Shown here: positions 36,501 through 50,389 of the stretch, one piece after another | How positions within the stretch are numbered: position 1 is the stretch's first letter | Layout of the letters: each line of letters begins with the position of its first letter | Assembly: GCF_015832195.1 (NCBI RefSeq) | Contig: NC_052028.1 | Span: 6,925,501 to 6,989,500, forward strand | Reading direction: 5' to 3' | Length of the DNA: 64,000 bases | Source: Motacilla alba alba | Taxonomy: Eukaryota > Chordata > Aves > Passeriformes > Motacillidae | Translations under genes and position numbers: made by a program | The notes under the pieces: generated by a model | The model's input: the letters and a program-made list of their open reading frames with translations, nothing else | The model's database searches: none | What the model was told of the DNA's origin: nothing

Positions 36501-39500
36501 AGCTCTCCATCGTATCTTTTCCAGTATTCCAGGGATATCCTCCTGCCTTCTCCCCATAGCCACATACTCCAGAGTGGACATACAAATTTCTGTATTTTCA
36601 GAGAACAAATGATAAACTCTTCTAAGTTTCAGATTCCTTGATTTGTCACTCTATTTAATCCAGGAAACAGCACCAGGAAATGGGATGAGTATATTATTGC
36701 AGTTTAGCAGCAATGTTTGCATTGCCTCAATAAGTTCCTGAATTCCTGGAAGAGATGTGTTTTACGTATATCCTCTGCCATTTGGAGTGTGGGTGGAAGG
36801 CATGCTTGAGATAAAGGTGTTAAAATGACACTATTAATGTTTTTTGCTGATGCTCCCTCTGTAAGAACAAAATAGCTTCAACCAGTTAATTTTTTTGTCT
36901 GCAAAAAAAGTAGAAAACTTATTGCTGTCCTTGAAAAGGCAAGTGTGTGTATGCTTATGTACAGATAGAAATCTATATATTTAAACAGACCTACATAAAA
37001 GGAGTAGTTCATTGCACTGAGAAAGAGGGTGGCTTAAATGATTTCTCTAGTATCCTTATTTATTTTTCATGCTTTCTTAAAGTCACTCTGTCCTAAGCTA
37101 CTTAACACAAATGGAAGAAGCAGAGAGCTCATGGTGCCTCCTTTTTGCCACCCTAATCACTTCCAGCTGCGTGAGAAGAAACCTCCAGTGAACACATGTT
37201 TATGGACTGTACAGGCTGGTGAGTCTGCTTTGCCTGTAAGGATAGTGACAGGACACTCAATGTGACATTAATTCTCTGTATTTCCTCCCCCTCTTTTTCC
37301 CCTAGTACTTAATTTGGGCTACTGGAATGATGCGATAATGATTCTGATAGAAGGCCCAGAAAAAGATAAACTGAAAAAAAACCCCAAATTTTTGGTGCTA
37401 TAACTAGAGCATTTCTTCTATTTGTTTCATATAAAAACTAAATTTCCTTTATATTGTCCGTGAACAAAAACTGTGCTCAGCTGCTTACATGCCTGTTGCC
37501 AAAGAGAAGCTGGAGGTCCAGGTAACCAGAAGAGAAGATTTTGGTGTGAAACAAAGAATAAACCAAATTTTGCATTCTATGCAGAGAGCTCAAATCAATA
37601 CTTCTAAAAGAACAGATCACTGTGTTCTAGCAGTAAGGAAACTGTCAGTGGTTTAGCAGCAGTATCGCTGAGCCCCTCTTCTGGAGCAGTATGGGAAAGG
37701 ATTCTAAGGTTTATGTCTTCTTTTTACAACAATTTTCTTTAGAAATTATGTTTAAAATACTGGTGAGTTATTCCTAACAGGTCTTTCCTTAAACTGCATT
37801 CTATAGTGTGGATTCAGCAACAAATGTCCTGACAAACTGGAGCAGAGAAAACACCAGTGACAGCCAACCTTCCGTAGCAGGCTCCGTGCCAGTTCTCCAG
37901 ACCCACACAAGAACCTGTCTCCAACCTCACACTTATGATTCAAGACACACTTTCTGACATATATCAGTGATTTATCATCCAAAAATATTAAAAACAACTT
38001 CCAAATATATTTTTGATTACATTATTTTTCATTTAGGCACATTTGAAACAACAAAAACAACAAGAAATCTTTTGCTCATTCTCTCTTTTTTTCTTCAGGT
38101 TGGTTTTCTTGTTATTGGCTTTTTGTTTTTCTGGTTCTCACTTCACACTATGCCGCAGGTTTGAGTCTCTCAGAGCCAGAGAGAAATTGATACTGAGTCG
38201 TGCTGAGAATGCATTGTAGTTACCAAGGAAGTGGTTTCCCAAGCAACAGTAACCACATGGAATTTGACAGAATTTCTTCCTCTGTATCTGTATCATGTTT
38301 GCTGCTTTGCAGGAGCCAGTGTGTGGGCAGCTTAAGTGATCTCATTGTTAACTTTACTTTTTGAAGCAGATGTCATATTTCTGTTAAAGAAAGACAGCTT
38401 CAGTTAGAGTTGAATGCTTGGTTTTGTGTCTGTGGTTGTTTTTTTTTTTTTGTTGTTTCTTTGGGGTTTGTTTGTTTGTTTTAGTTTATTCTCCTGCTAG
38501 CAGATAGATTGTGGATAGGCCAGATAATCCTGCAGTATGTGAGCACATGCTAGAGGCAAAATTCTCAGCTGTTACACACTCAGTGATGATATTTACCATT
38601 CAAGAAAGCCATGCCAGCACCTTGGTTTGCTCCAGCAAATTGGATGAGACACTTGCCAGCTTGATGATGTCAAAAAGTGTAGGAAATATGCATATGTTCA
38701 GAATTAGTGGAAGGCTGTGAACCAAGGGAAAGACAGGGGCAGAAGTCCCAGCTCCTCTATGGTGGGGTAAAATAAAAGACTATGTGACAGCTGGGCCTCA
38801 GTCAAAGATTTTCAATAATGTTTCTTAAATTCAGCAGTGTGTCTTAATATCCACTTCACATGCATAGCAAAATCTTAAAAAAGAAAATGTGGTGGTACTT
38901 ACATGGGCAGAATCCCAGAGGAAGGTGTGTATTTGAAGCAGGAATTATATTACTGCAATACTTTGCATTCATGTTGTGCGAGTTTCCTCAAACGTTTTCT
39001 AATACGTTAGATTTCTGCTTTGTCTAGGATAAAAAGACTGGGTTTAACTGTCTTAAAATATCAAATTTTTAACTCTCTTATCTTCAGGATTGCAGATAAC
39101 TATGGATAAGGAAATATTTGAGCTACAAAAGTTTTTAAAGTGTATGAAGAAACCATTAAGTACATTAGGAAAACACTGAGGATCATGGATCTAAACCAGT
39201 TCTCTGTCTACCCAGCTCTAATGAACCTACTATTTGCCCATAATTGTAAGGCTCCAAGCAGAGACAGTGGAGTGAATGAGCAAGGAGATTATTAGAATGT
39301 TGGCTCTGGATCTATATCAGCCTCACCAGGTACAAGATGGCTCATAAAACCTTTTAATCTATTCCATCATTACTATTTTTTCTATCTTCCTGAACTTCAT
39401 ACAAAGAAACCTTTTACTTTGCCTTTTTAATCTGTCTCTCAACCCCTCTTCAAGCTCTTAGCTAAGTATCATATTCTTTTCAGAGAAAGCTGCCTCTGTC

Positions 39501-42500
39501 CAAGCAAGCCTCTCATTTTACCAGGAAATATGCACTGGGGACAGACCTGGTCAGGGTCTACATTCAGGTTCAACTTGTGAAAGTATGTAAAAATAATTTC
39601 AGATTTAGTGGATAAAATGTTTGAGATCTAGTGCTGTTTACTTAAAACTTTGGGATTCTCCCTCCATGTGGTGTTATGTGTGGGATAATTCCCCCATGGA
39701 CTGAATGGCAAAGAACACTACAGTGCCAAGACCTGGAGTAAAGTGTTTTCTCCACAAAAAGTCCAATGATAGAGGCCTGAGGCTGCTACTGAATGAAAAA
39801 GCTCTTAATTCCAGAAGGAGGAGGAGCTCATTTTCCTCCTCACCTCCTGGAATTCCATGACATGTCAGCTGTTAGGCAGTCTAATGTCTGTAGCCTAATG
39901 AGAGGAAGTTAAAGGAACCAGAAAGCTCCAGCTTTGCAGCTAGAAAAGTTTCCTATGAGATGAACAAAAGAGATTTGCAATTGTGTTTCAGGACTTTTTT
40001 CTTCCAGATGTGAATATATATTTATGGATAAAAAAGTTTTGTGAGAGGCTGGATGTGAAGGTTGAATTAAAATTTAAAATTCAGAGAGCTTTTAAAACTG
40101 TCAGTCAACAATTAATTACCTAACTAACCTGCCTGTTGAATCTCCAAGCCATCTACCACTTCACCTTCTCTCCTTGTCTCTGTTCCTCTAAACACCACTC
40201 ATTTACCTCATTGTGAGAGATGATTTATCACCTACATTGCCTATTCTAATCTATCAATAGAGAAGTTGCCTCTCCCTTCTCTTTACTCAACATAATTTGC
40301 ATTCCTTTAAGTCAGAAAATCATGATCTACATTCCTCACTCTCCTTTGTCCCTTTTTCCCTCACTCTAACACTCATGCTGCAAATGCACTTGAGGCCTTC
40401 ATACAAAGTCTCTTTTCCTTCACTTCTGCCAGCTTGACCTACAATCAAATTTATTCCTCCTAATTATAACCATTTAGGTTTTCGTGGAAATGAAATAGCA
40501 CTCAGATCATGGGATCTAGACTGGTCACCCTAAATGCCTGCAGTTGAACCAGTAATTTTATGAACTGCCTAATGCAGTGCCAAACCCTGCTGATTTGAGT
40601 GCATTATGGGAACAGGTGGTCCAGGCATAAACAGCAGTGGGAAGCCTTTAACTAGGTATTAAAAAATGGACACTGGCTGGAGGACAAAAACCCAACCAGA
40701 AGGGTAGAATTGATTTTTACCCTCCTTCTTTTTCAAAGCCTTCCCTTCCCCTTAAACATTAGCATCTTTTGTGTTTGATATGTTACAGAATACTGATTTA
40801 ATTACTGTTTTGCTTAGTAGGGAAACTTCTGTCTCCTGGGAACAAAAAATGTAAACATTAATACAGAATCAAACATGGTGCCACACATTTAAGTGGCATC
40901 CTGCAGTGAAAGACTGACAGTTTTGCCTTAAAGTAATTTATTTTTTCTTTTTTGCTTTTGTTATTTAATGGAGCTTTATTTATATAATTTGCCCATAATT
41001 GCTGTTTTATTTCTATCTAGAAGATTCTTTGATTAAAAATGAAAAACAAAACAAAACAAAGGCCAGCAACAAAACAAAAACACTCCGAAGTACTTGATAT
41101 TTTTTGTTCAGGACTCACTTATATCGGAGGGGTAAGAGGCCTTTTTTTATACAGTTTGCAGGATATCTGGTCATTCCAAAATGATGTCTTACATTGGCTG
41201 TTGCAACAGGGCAAGCAATGGTCCCATTGCAGTGCTCAAACATGTACTTTGTGTTAATTTTCAAGTTAATGAATTTCAGCATCTCCTTGTGGGGTCAGGT
41301 TGAAAATATGAGGGAGACCTCAGGAAGATGGCAGCTACACAAATGCTTGGGTATCCTCACCAAAATTTAGGTCAGTGAAAACAACATCCAGGCAGAAGGT
41401 CTTTCTATGTAAGGTATGCAATACAGATCTGAGTGCTCTGTAAGCACCCTGAAATGTTTTAGCTGGCTGATACCTCTTGAAATTGGATATTCACTTCCCA
41501 GAGAGCCTCTTTCAGAAAAGGGGCAGTAACTTGAAATCCTGTAATTCCAGGTTAACACAGATGCAGAAATGTTTTTAGTGACAGGCATTAACCAGAAGAT
41601 TGTCTCTGGGGGGACAGGACAAAAGTTAATAATTTAACTGAGTTCTGCATATTCATACCATCAACTATTTCCTTATTTTTGAAAAACATTTCACTCTATT
41701 CACCTGTTCCTCCCTATTGGATTTTAACAGTAATACTGTTTGCTGAATGCCATTATTTCAGAAAAGCCTGAAATTCCACCTGCCCACTCTTCAATGTTTC
41801 CTCCCCACTAGTTGGAAACACCACCTTTCAATCAGCCCATGAAGCCAATTTTGCTTTTAAATTATGAGATTCTGAAAGAATGCTGATAAAGTCTTTGCAC
41901 ATTAAAAACCTTGCTTGTTGAAGCCCTGGTGGAATACTAAAGCTGTAAGAATTCAGATGACACTTATATTCCTTCATTAACTAGTGACCAGACTTACCAC
42001 CTTCCAAACTGCAGACTTGTCCAAAATATGCCCATCATTTTCTCAGATCTTTTGGGAAGCATACCACTGCAACATTTTCATAAGATGTAAATACTTTTTG
42101 TTTACTTATTTCCCTCTTGTTTTGCATAAGCCAGGAGAATGAAGAGTATTGCTCTTTCATATGTAAAAATCCTTCACTCAGCTCTGCAGGGTACTTGGGA
42201 TCCTTCAAATTCATGGAAAACAGTACAGGTCTGAAAAAACTATTTTGCCTGTTGTGGTGGTGCATAAGAGATATTGAAAAGGCAAAACTTCTACTGACCT
42301 GTGAAAACAGGAAAATCCTTTGTCTGTTTCTCACTGTTTACATGAGACACATTTATTGTTCATGTTAGGGGGAAATTATAGATCTTTTTTACCCAGGCAC
42401 TAAGGGTAAATTATTGTTTGCCAAATCATTTCCCAGGTCCTTTTCTTCCAACAGGTGGAACCACTTAATTATTCAAATTGGCAGATTTTTCCCAGCAAAA

Positions 42501-45500
42501 CCTTTATTTCACTCTGTGCTTTAGCTCACCAGTTGTTCTACAGAGTCACAGCCTAATTTTAAAATAATGTAATTTCTAAATCCAAGGAACACTTAGAATC
42601 ACAACCATTTTCCTTCTTTCATATCCCAAGCTTCTCTTGATTCTGTTACACTTAAAAAGGAATCTTTAATATAAAAGTGGGAATGTGTGCCTATGAGGGA
42701 TGGCTCTGCTTTCAAGTAGTGCTAAGTCATGTTCTTTAAAGGGTATTAGCTTGTTAATTCCACGTGGGGGTTTTTGTGACAGATTAATTCACTTTAAGGC
42801 GCATTCATTCAAGAATTGTTCAAACAATAATTTATGAATGAAGCTTTTATCTTGAGGATTTAAGAAATAATACCAACACCTTCTGGCTTCAGCAACTGCC
42901 TCTGTGTGTAGTTTTTCAGAAAGATTATTCCTGAAGTTTAAATGATAAATTTAACTTTAAACTTAGCCATGCAGCCTCAAAATTTTACAGAAGTATTCTT
43001 ACTGAAAAGTTTCTAGAAAGTGACCACTAGTTAGTTCACACTGATTGATAAGCACTTTAATGTGTTTTGGTTTTCAATGAATATATTTTCTAGAACACTG
43101 GCCTTGATTTTACCATTTATGCTAACTTGGAACTGTCTGCATTACATTTCATATTTAGGTTATTTAGTGCTCCTCACAATAAGGAAGGTATAGTGTCTTC
43201 CAGAACAAGCCCTTATGATTACTTATGATTGTTCACGTTTTAAAATGGTAAAAAGTGACAAATATGGAAACACATTTAATTAGGATGTATTTCACTAAAT
43301 AAAGCAATATACACCATTTCCAGGAATAATTGTTTGCAATTAGTCTTCAAACAACTGAACGCTTTCTTCATAGACTTCCATTTCTTTCATCTTGGATTGG
43401 TAACATTTTTCTCCTTCAGACAAAGCACATCATCTGGTTTTAAGATATTCAGTTCTTACTGAGATACCATGAATTTTCCCTGGCTGAGATTGAGGTTTAT
43501 TTCTTTTTAACAGAAATTCACAAAGTTACAGTAAGTAACTCTTAAATTCAGGCACCAGTTGAGATTCTTTGTATAAAACACGCAAGATAAAACTAAATTA
43601 TCTTCACCTGAGTTTATCTGACCAGTCTAACACTTTTACACTTGACAAGAGAAGTTAAGATAGAAAATTAAAGGGACATATTCGACAGGAAGACACTGTC
43701 CCAACCACTATTTCACCTTCTGTCCAAAACCTTCAAGGCAGACCAGATCATTGACAAGAGTTTCCGGGATTATCTTTGATTTGCTGCTGATATTATTGCT
43801 GTCACTAAAACCTCATAAAGAGTTTTTGGCATTTAGTATAATATTCATCTGAAAAATCAAGAGGATCTGTAGAGCACTAAGATCTCACTGAAACTGACTG
43901 TAAAAGAAAAAATTACTCAAGTGAACCCAATATTAGAATATATTGCAGAGAAAAAAATACATCATATTTAAATCTAAAGAGAAAAAAATTGATTTGAAGA
44001 GAGGGAAATACAGGGCTAGTTTATTTAAATGGAGTAATATTTATCCTATTTAGATTGTAGTTTGCACTGAGATTTATTTTATTCTGAGCTATTTCATTAC
44101 ACCAGTAAAAGGATATTGTTGACAAGAAGAGCAATTCTTATGATAAATAATTTATAAATCATGATAGATACCATATAAAAATAACTTATTTTCTGAAGCT
44201 GAGTAACCCTACATTTAAATACAGTACAGAACTTGTCCTTTATATCCTGACTAAAAAGTCTGGATAATAGAGTACAAAGTACATATGGAAATTATGAATG
44301 GTCTCATTTACAAGCAAATACCTGATCAAAAACATTCAAAACCTTTTCAAATCATAGTGTTTTTTACTCTACAGAAATTAAGATTATGTGAAAAGACTGA
44401 AGTTGCTGTGGATAGGAGTACAGTGCTTTTTTTGACAGGGGAAGAGTCTCTTCTCTGAGCCCTATGAACTTCCCACTACCTTTCCCCTCTCTCCCATCAC
44501 TGCCTGATTTCCACAGATTCAGTTTTAGTCTCCTGGGATGTCTTAGCTTAGAGATTTTTGTCAGACATGGTGGCCATAACAGCTGATTAACTGCACATGC
44601 ATGCACAAAAATGTCCTTTTCTCTGTGAAGCTTTATCTTTGTTCTTAGCTTACACCTTTTTTTGCTTTCTCCCAAATAACTGTCTCTGACTCAGTTCTAG
44701 AATTCTAGATAGCATCTGGCAAGCAGGAAGCCCAAGACCTGTGTGCTGCTTATCAGAAAAAGGTAACTCACACACAGTTCCTAAAGGGAAATAAGTAAAT
44801 GCCACATTTCAGATGTGTGACAGTGTGATCTCACATCCTGCAGTCAGATTACACCAATTTACAGCCATTGACATCTTATCTGCTCTTATTATTATTATTT
44901 GTAAATTAGGCCAAAGTGACTTCATTAAGGGTTTGGTTTGCTTTGTTTTTTTGTTTACTAAAGAATTTTTTAAGGCACAAGGATTGAGTTAAAGTATTAG
45001 CAAAAGACTTAAATTACCTTTTATTTTATTTATATTTGACAACAGGAATTAATACAAATTATGTTAATACATGACAACATATCCCTTTACATTTGTGAAT
45101 TACTTGGTATGAAATTCCATTTTTGTAACTGCTTTTATATATTGACTTTGAAATCATGTGAAATCTTTGGCATATGCAGCTCTATGCTTTTTTTTAAGTT
45201 TATACTTCTTAATGAGATTACTTTTCATGGTTTTTGAAATGTTTTGTCATAAAGTGGTCATTTAATTCTTGTATTTTAATTGTAACAGGCCATGATTGCT
45301 GCTGATTTATAATATATTATCCTCTTACAAGCAAATTTAATCACAGGAGCTCTATTTCCCTCTAATCTTAATTAGTGTAGTAGAGAGAAAATTCTGTCAC
45401 ATATATTATTTAGCAAATAACTGAGTATTTTCACAAAAGACAACAATTCCTGAAAATTAACAAAACAAAATTTTGTTAAGTGGAGAGTATCTTGCAGATG

Positions 45501-46782
45501 GGTGAATGACTAAAGAAAAATGCCTGGAAAAATAACGTGGCTCTCTTCATACATCAACATCAGACAGTAATTTGACAATTTGGAGTTGTGCTTACATTGT
45601 AAAAGAATAAAGGTAGAAATTTACTTGAATAACTTCATCTCTGCTTTTATGTTGAGGCATTCTTGCCCCACTAATATTTCAAGTCTCCTAGCTTGAGGTG
45701 GGTGGCAAGGTAAGTCCTATCACACAAGGTCCTGTCACACCTTGTCAACTGGGCTGCCTGTGTTTGATCCTGAGAAGTGTGAATTTTGCATTCATGTTTG
45801 GAAGAAGGCAAACATTGAAACACAGGTTACATTCCTAAACATTTTAGTTTATAGATTTATGATTGCAGAAACCTTTTTTTTAAGGTTGAGCATTAAAATA
45901 AACAATGTGTCAGCACAGCAAATTGATTCCAAACACTGAGCCAGAGAAATTAACAAATTCTAATTGAAATTTAAATTGAAATGAGAAACAGTTTCATTTA
46001 ATAACCAAACATTTGAATTACTTACTAAAAGTTTCATAGATATCTGTACCAAGAAAATCTTATGCCTTCAAAGCAAACAGTAGAAAAAGTAAATGCTGTT
46101 AATATAAGCAGTGTGTTCTCAAGATAACATGAAAACAGAATATTTAATAGAAATGCAAATACAGCGCTAGTTTCTTGAAGAGATTTATCTTAGGAAACAA
46201 ATAATTTAATTATAGTGACAAAGCTTGCAAAAAAGACTTTTTCCTAGAGGCAAGTAGGAATTTTCTGATTATACTTTTTTTCAATGAGGAAAAGTTTATA
46301 AAAACTGAAACATTCTACTGGAATACACTTCTTTCTTATTTTTACAAAGAGCCATTTTCCTGTCCTGAGGGTGATTTCTGTTCAGCCAAGAGACTGATTC
46401 TGAGCAAAACAAAGAATTTTCTTACCCGCAGTCTTTGTGTGCCTGTGAAAGGAAAAATATCTTCAAAGTTCCTGCTCTCAATACAGAAGATTGAAAACCA
46501 CAATGCAGGTTCCCCACAGTCTAAGTGAACATCCAAATAGTAACTACAAATGCAGTTTTGGTCTTTTCTTCCTCCTCTGCCCTCTTTCCTTTGTCAGGAA
46601 AAGCTTTGACAGTGCTTTAGTTTGTTGTAATATACAGTGGGAATATTCTGAACTTTCAAATGTCTGTAGCAATACAACTCCTGCCCTGCTTCCTTCTGCA
46701 CAGTTTAACCTTCAGCTCTTTGCTCCCCACAGTTCACTCCAACCTGATCAATAGCAATAATTGGTAATAGCTTTGTTCCTGC
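30516..46782. other. Intergenic, no gene recognised
   Basis: About 16 kb of AT-rich sequence with no exon, RNA gene or repeat family that I can name. Overlapping short open frames (for example 33265-33720, 36014-36313, 42035-42368) lack domains and lie on both strands. Simple-sequence features are small: a 9-bp repeat at 32960-32987, a T run near 38440 and an ATT run near 44887. Confidence 0.5.
32960..32987. repeat. 9-bp tandem repeat, three copies
   Basis: TAGAATTGT is repeated about three times in tandem, the last copy diverging. It is a small minisatellite with no evident function. Confidence 0.8.
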
Positions 46783-46890
46783 AGTGGATTGACCCAGGCT
46801 GGATGTCAGACACCCACCAAAGCCTCTCTGTCTCTGCCCTCCACAGCTGCACAGGAAAGGGAAAATACAACAAAGGCCTTCATCATGTAT
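46783..46890 (+). repeat. Interspersed repeat fragment, class not assigned
   Basis: The run GTGGATTGACCCAGGCTGGATG, then CACCCACCAAAGC, then a CTCCACAGCTGCACAGGAAAGGG segment and AAATACAACAAAGG resembles a repeat I recall as common in songbird genomes. I cannot say whether it belongs to a CR1 or an LTR family. Short open frames over it on both strands are repeat-derived. Confidence 0.4.
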
Positions 46891-49800
46891 GTGGACCACA
46901 AGACTACAAACAGATTAGGATGAAACACAGATTAGGATGGTTTTGAAGTTTTAAAACATTAGAAATTACTCAATAAGTGATAAAAATCAGCATGATCTGT
47001 ATTTGAAGGACTGATTACCTGAAATAGATCATATACAATTTCTTGCATTCATATTGTTTCACCATCAATCTCTGAGTTTAGTTTCAGTGCAGGCACTTAC
47101 CCATCTCATTTACTTTTGGGATATGTGATACTGGGCTGCCTGTGAGTACAGGGGGATTTCAGCCTTTCTCTCTGGCATGAAATGTAAAATGATATCACAA
47201 AAGCAAGTAAGAATAGCAAAGACTGCAAGGCCAGGCACGAGAACCTTGACTCTTAATGCATTCTAAAATCTGGGTCTCTCCCAGGTTACCCACGTGTGCT
47301 TCTGAATGCTCCATGTAGGAGCTAAGCTCCACAGCAAAGTAATTTCATTAGCTGTAGGCTTAGCTTAGAGGGCTCACTGGGCATGCAGGAAATTTCTGAC
47401 AGATTGTTGTAGCTCATTCCCATGGTAATCTGAAAGAATATTGGATCCTATTGAGTTCTACCTGCTGTGAGGGTGTCTTTTTCATTCGCGGTTTTAAATT
47501 GTTGTTTTATTAAGGAATTAAATACAGTGCTTCCATTTCTGCAGTTTTAGACAGACCTTTCAACAAGTTTCAACCTGAAACAGGGGTTTGGTCAATCCTA
47601 CACAACAATTCAAAACCATGTATTCAAGCATGCTGCCTTTCTCTTGTTTCTAGCCATTTCTATTGCTGAGGACACAAGCAAAACACTTACTAAAATAACA
47701 AAAAATTGTACACGCAGAACCTGCACTAAAACTATAAAAATATATTAATTTTATCTTACAAGAATGGGATGATGGGAACCCATTATATTTACCCAATAGA
47801 TGTTTTACCAATAGACTGAAATTACCGACAGCAGTAATGGCTCTGATAGCTGCTCGTTAGCACTAAATGTGAGGAAGGAGCAGCACAGCTAATGGCTATG
47901 CTAGGGTTCAGAACCAAAAGTGTCAGGAATCTTGGCTTCCATGTGGACTCCAGAGAATTTACTCTCACAGCCAAAGGCTTTCCTGCTTTCTCTTGTATGA
48001 GTTTTGCCCGACTTATTCTGGTTCCAACTCACAGCTTCTCTACCTCAGCTTGTCTTGCTTCATTTTCTTTACTATTTACTTATGGGCTCTGTTTCTCAGG
48101 CTTACTGACTCCTTTGTAGAGTCACTCTTCAGGTCATGGTGTGCTGAGCCCACCAGTTTCCTTTTCTTCATAGTTTTTCATTATATTCTCTTTGGTGGCT
48201 TATGCATATTGTGTCTTCCCTCCTTTCCAGATCACAGCCCTTCCCTCTCCATCACCACATTTCACTGCTGGCTCCTTCCCTGTTTTCTCAGAGCAGCAAC
48301 TTTGGTTCCTTTGGGCCTGCCTTGGACTGTGTTTTGTGCGTGGGCTGCACAATGAGCATCTGGCCTTCTTTCCTTCAGTACATGGCTGCACTGGAATTTC
48401 AGACCAAAATAGAAACAAGACTCAGGGCAAACTCAGAGCAAGAGAGGGCACAGGAGTCGGTCAGCACTTGGCACTCGGGGAGATGGTGCCTGCCTGGGGA
48501 GCAAGAATCACTGAGATTTTAACTGCTGTGCAGCACTTTGGGAGTCAGGGAGAGGAGAAAAATTCCTTGCCCTTTAAAAATGAGAGATGAACGAGATCTG
48601 ATTGGGTTGAATTATTGTTTGAACATAGTTTCCTTGCTTCTGATTCAAATTCATAGATAAATTCATCATACTGAAGATCTCTGACAGAAAATATTAACAG
48701 TGAATATATTACTGAGAGAATTATAGTGAATGAATGGCAAACCCAAGTACATTTCAAAGTTTCATTTTTTATTGAAAGATATTAATTTTAAAACTTTTTG
48801 AACCTCAACAGGACTCAATTTATTTGTCATTCCTTTTAAGCTGTGTTCTCTGTTTCGAAGTCTGTGAGGTGCTTAAAGCAAGGTCATCAGAGCAGAGGCT
48901 GGGATTGTAAAAAAAAGTTGTTCTTTTTTTTTTTTCTTTTTACTTTCTTTAATGTTGAAAATATTTTTCTCTATAATTTTCTTAAAGAAACATTATACTC
49001 TATGATTACTTGGGTATCACTAGGGGGAAACCATAATTTCAAATTTTAAATTTATCATGGAGGAAATGCACGTGACAGAAGAGTTAGCTTAAGCCTTTCT
49101 AAAATCAGAATTCACTTTCTGAATAAATCCTAATTGATTATTTTATGATTACTTGACTGGAGACTATTGCTTTCATTAATAGGTCTTATTATTATATTAA
49201 AAACTTGCCGTCAGTTTCTTTCTCCCACTACTCAGTTAACCCTAAAGCAAATTGGTCTCCTTGCCATAGATGCAGAGTGAAAAACCATCTTCCCAGTTCT
49301 CCAGAGACTGTTAAATGTTTGAAAGGGTTAATGAATTTTAAAAGTCTTCTGAAAGTATAAATATAATTCAAGGTATGTTAGAATTGATTTTGGAATATTA
49401 TGAACTGCCATAAATTGTTACAGATTTTCAAGTGTCAGTGCTATTTTTCTTCAGATGCAGATGAAAACCTCGCTGATACATTCCTGCTAAGTGTAGTCTT
49501 TTCTGAATTTACTGAACTAGGTTGTGTTACAATTCCAAATGGATGTCTGATTTTTCTTTCTCAAGATCTGCTCCCAAGGTATCTGACACTTTCCTCTGTA
49601 GATGCGATTCCACAGCCTTTCCACCATGGGCCATCCCCCAGGGCTGCCCTTTCCTGGCTACCAGCCACCCCTACACATGTGCCTGCAGCTCTTGTCTTTC
49701 CTCTGGGGTCCTGTGACTTGTTAAGATGCAGAGTAATCTCCTTTAAAACTCACATATTTGTTTTAAAATATTGACCTTTGATTTGATTTAGAAATCAACT

Positions 49801-50214
49801 GTATGAATAGTTGAAAAAAATTTTCCTCTATGTATTTTGATAAAGTAGTTTACAGTCATGGTTGAGTCATTTGAGGGATTGGCATACCCTGATAGTAACT
49901 TGGTCTGACCTAATTTCTGAGATCCCTTCTGAAGCTGTCTTTCTCTCAGCCTACTCACTGGCCTGAGCAGCAAACCCTCCTGAAGCAGGTTCAGCGATTT
50001 CCTACTCCTGTATTCCAGGATGTGGGCCTTGCTGTTCCACAGAGAGGATCCAGAAATGTAACCAAGGCGTTTTCTGGCAGCTACACCTACACAAAGTGAC
50101 TCTGTGAGGTGCATCACCCTCACCCTGCCTGTGGGACACTGCAAATCTGGCTTTACCTGGAAATAAAAGACTTTGTGCTGTCAGTCAGGGACAACTTCTG
50201 AACACCATGCTTGT
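46891..50214. other. Intergenic, no gene recognised
   Basis: The 47890-48590 part is richer in GC and pyrimidines and has several overlapping open frames of 70-130 codons in different frames. None shows a domain, signal or consistent coding bias. A T-rich run lies near 48923. Confidence 0.5.
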
Positions 50215-50277
50215 GGACTTGGAACTAGATGATCTTGAAGGTCTCTTCAACCCAAATTCTTCTGTGATCCCATGATT
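50215..50277 (+). mobile_element. CR1 LINE 3' terminal fragment
   Basis: TTGGAACTAGATGATCTTGA, then AGGTCTCTTCAACCCAAATT, then TTCTGTGATCCCATGATTG is the CR1 3' end including its degenerate terminal 8-bp repeats. The sequence just upstream (49930-50210) is not clearly CR1. Confidence 0.8.
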
Positions 50278-50335
50278 GTCTATTGGGCCACACTTTACAA
50301 GTGGGATGCAATCTGTGGCAGGACATGGCCACAAG

Positions 50336-50389
50336 CCAGCCCTGAGGCTGTCCCACCCAGCCCTGAGGCTGTCCCACCCAGCCCTGGAG
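50336..50389. repeat. 21-bp tandem repeat
   Basis: CCAGCCCTGAGGCTGTCCCAC occurs twice exactly (50336 and 50357), followed by a partial third copy. The period is a multiple of three, so it extends an open frame with a Pro/Ser/Glu/Ala-rich repeat; that frame has no other sign of being a gene. Confidence 0.9.

Noticed and set aside
47892..48590. Cluster of overlapping open frames (75-132 codons)
   Set aside because: Different frames and strands overlap with no domain, no splice structure I could support and no coding bias.
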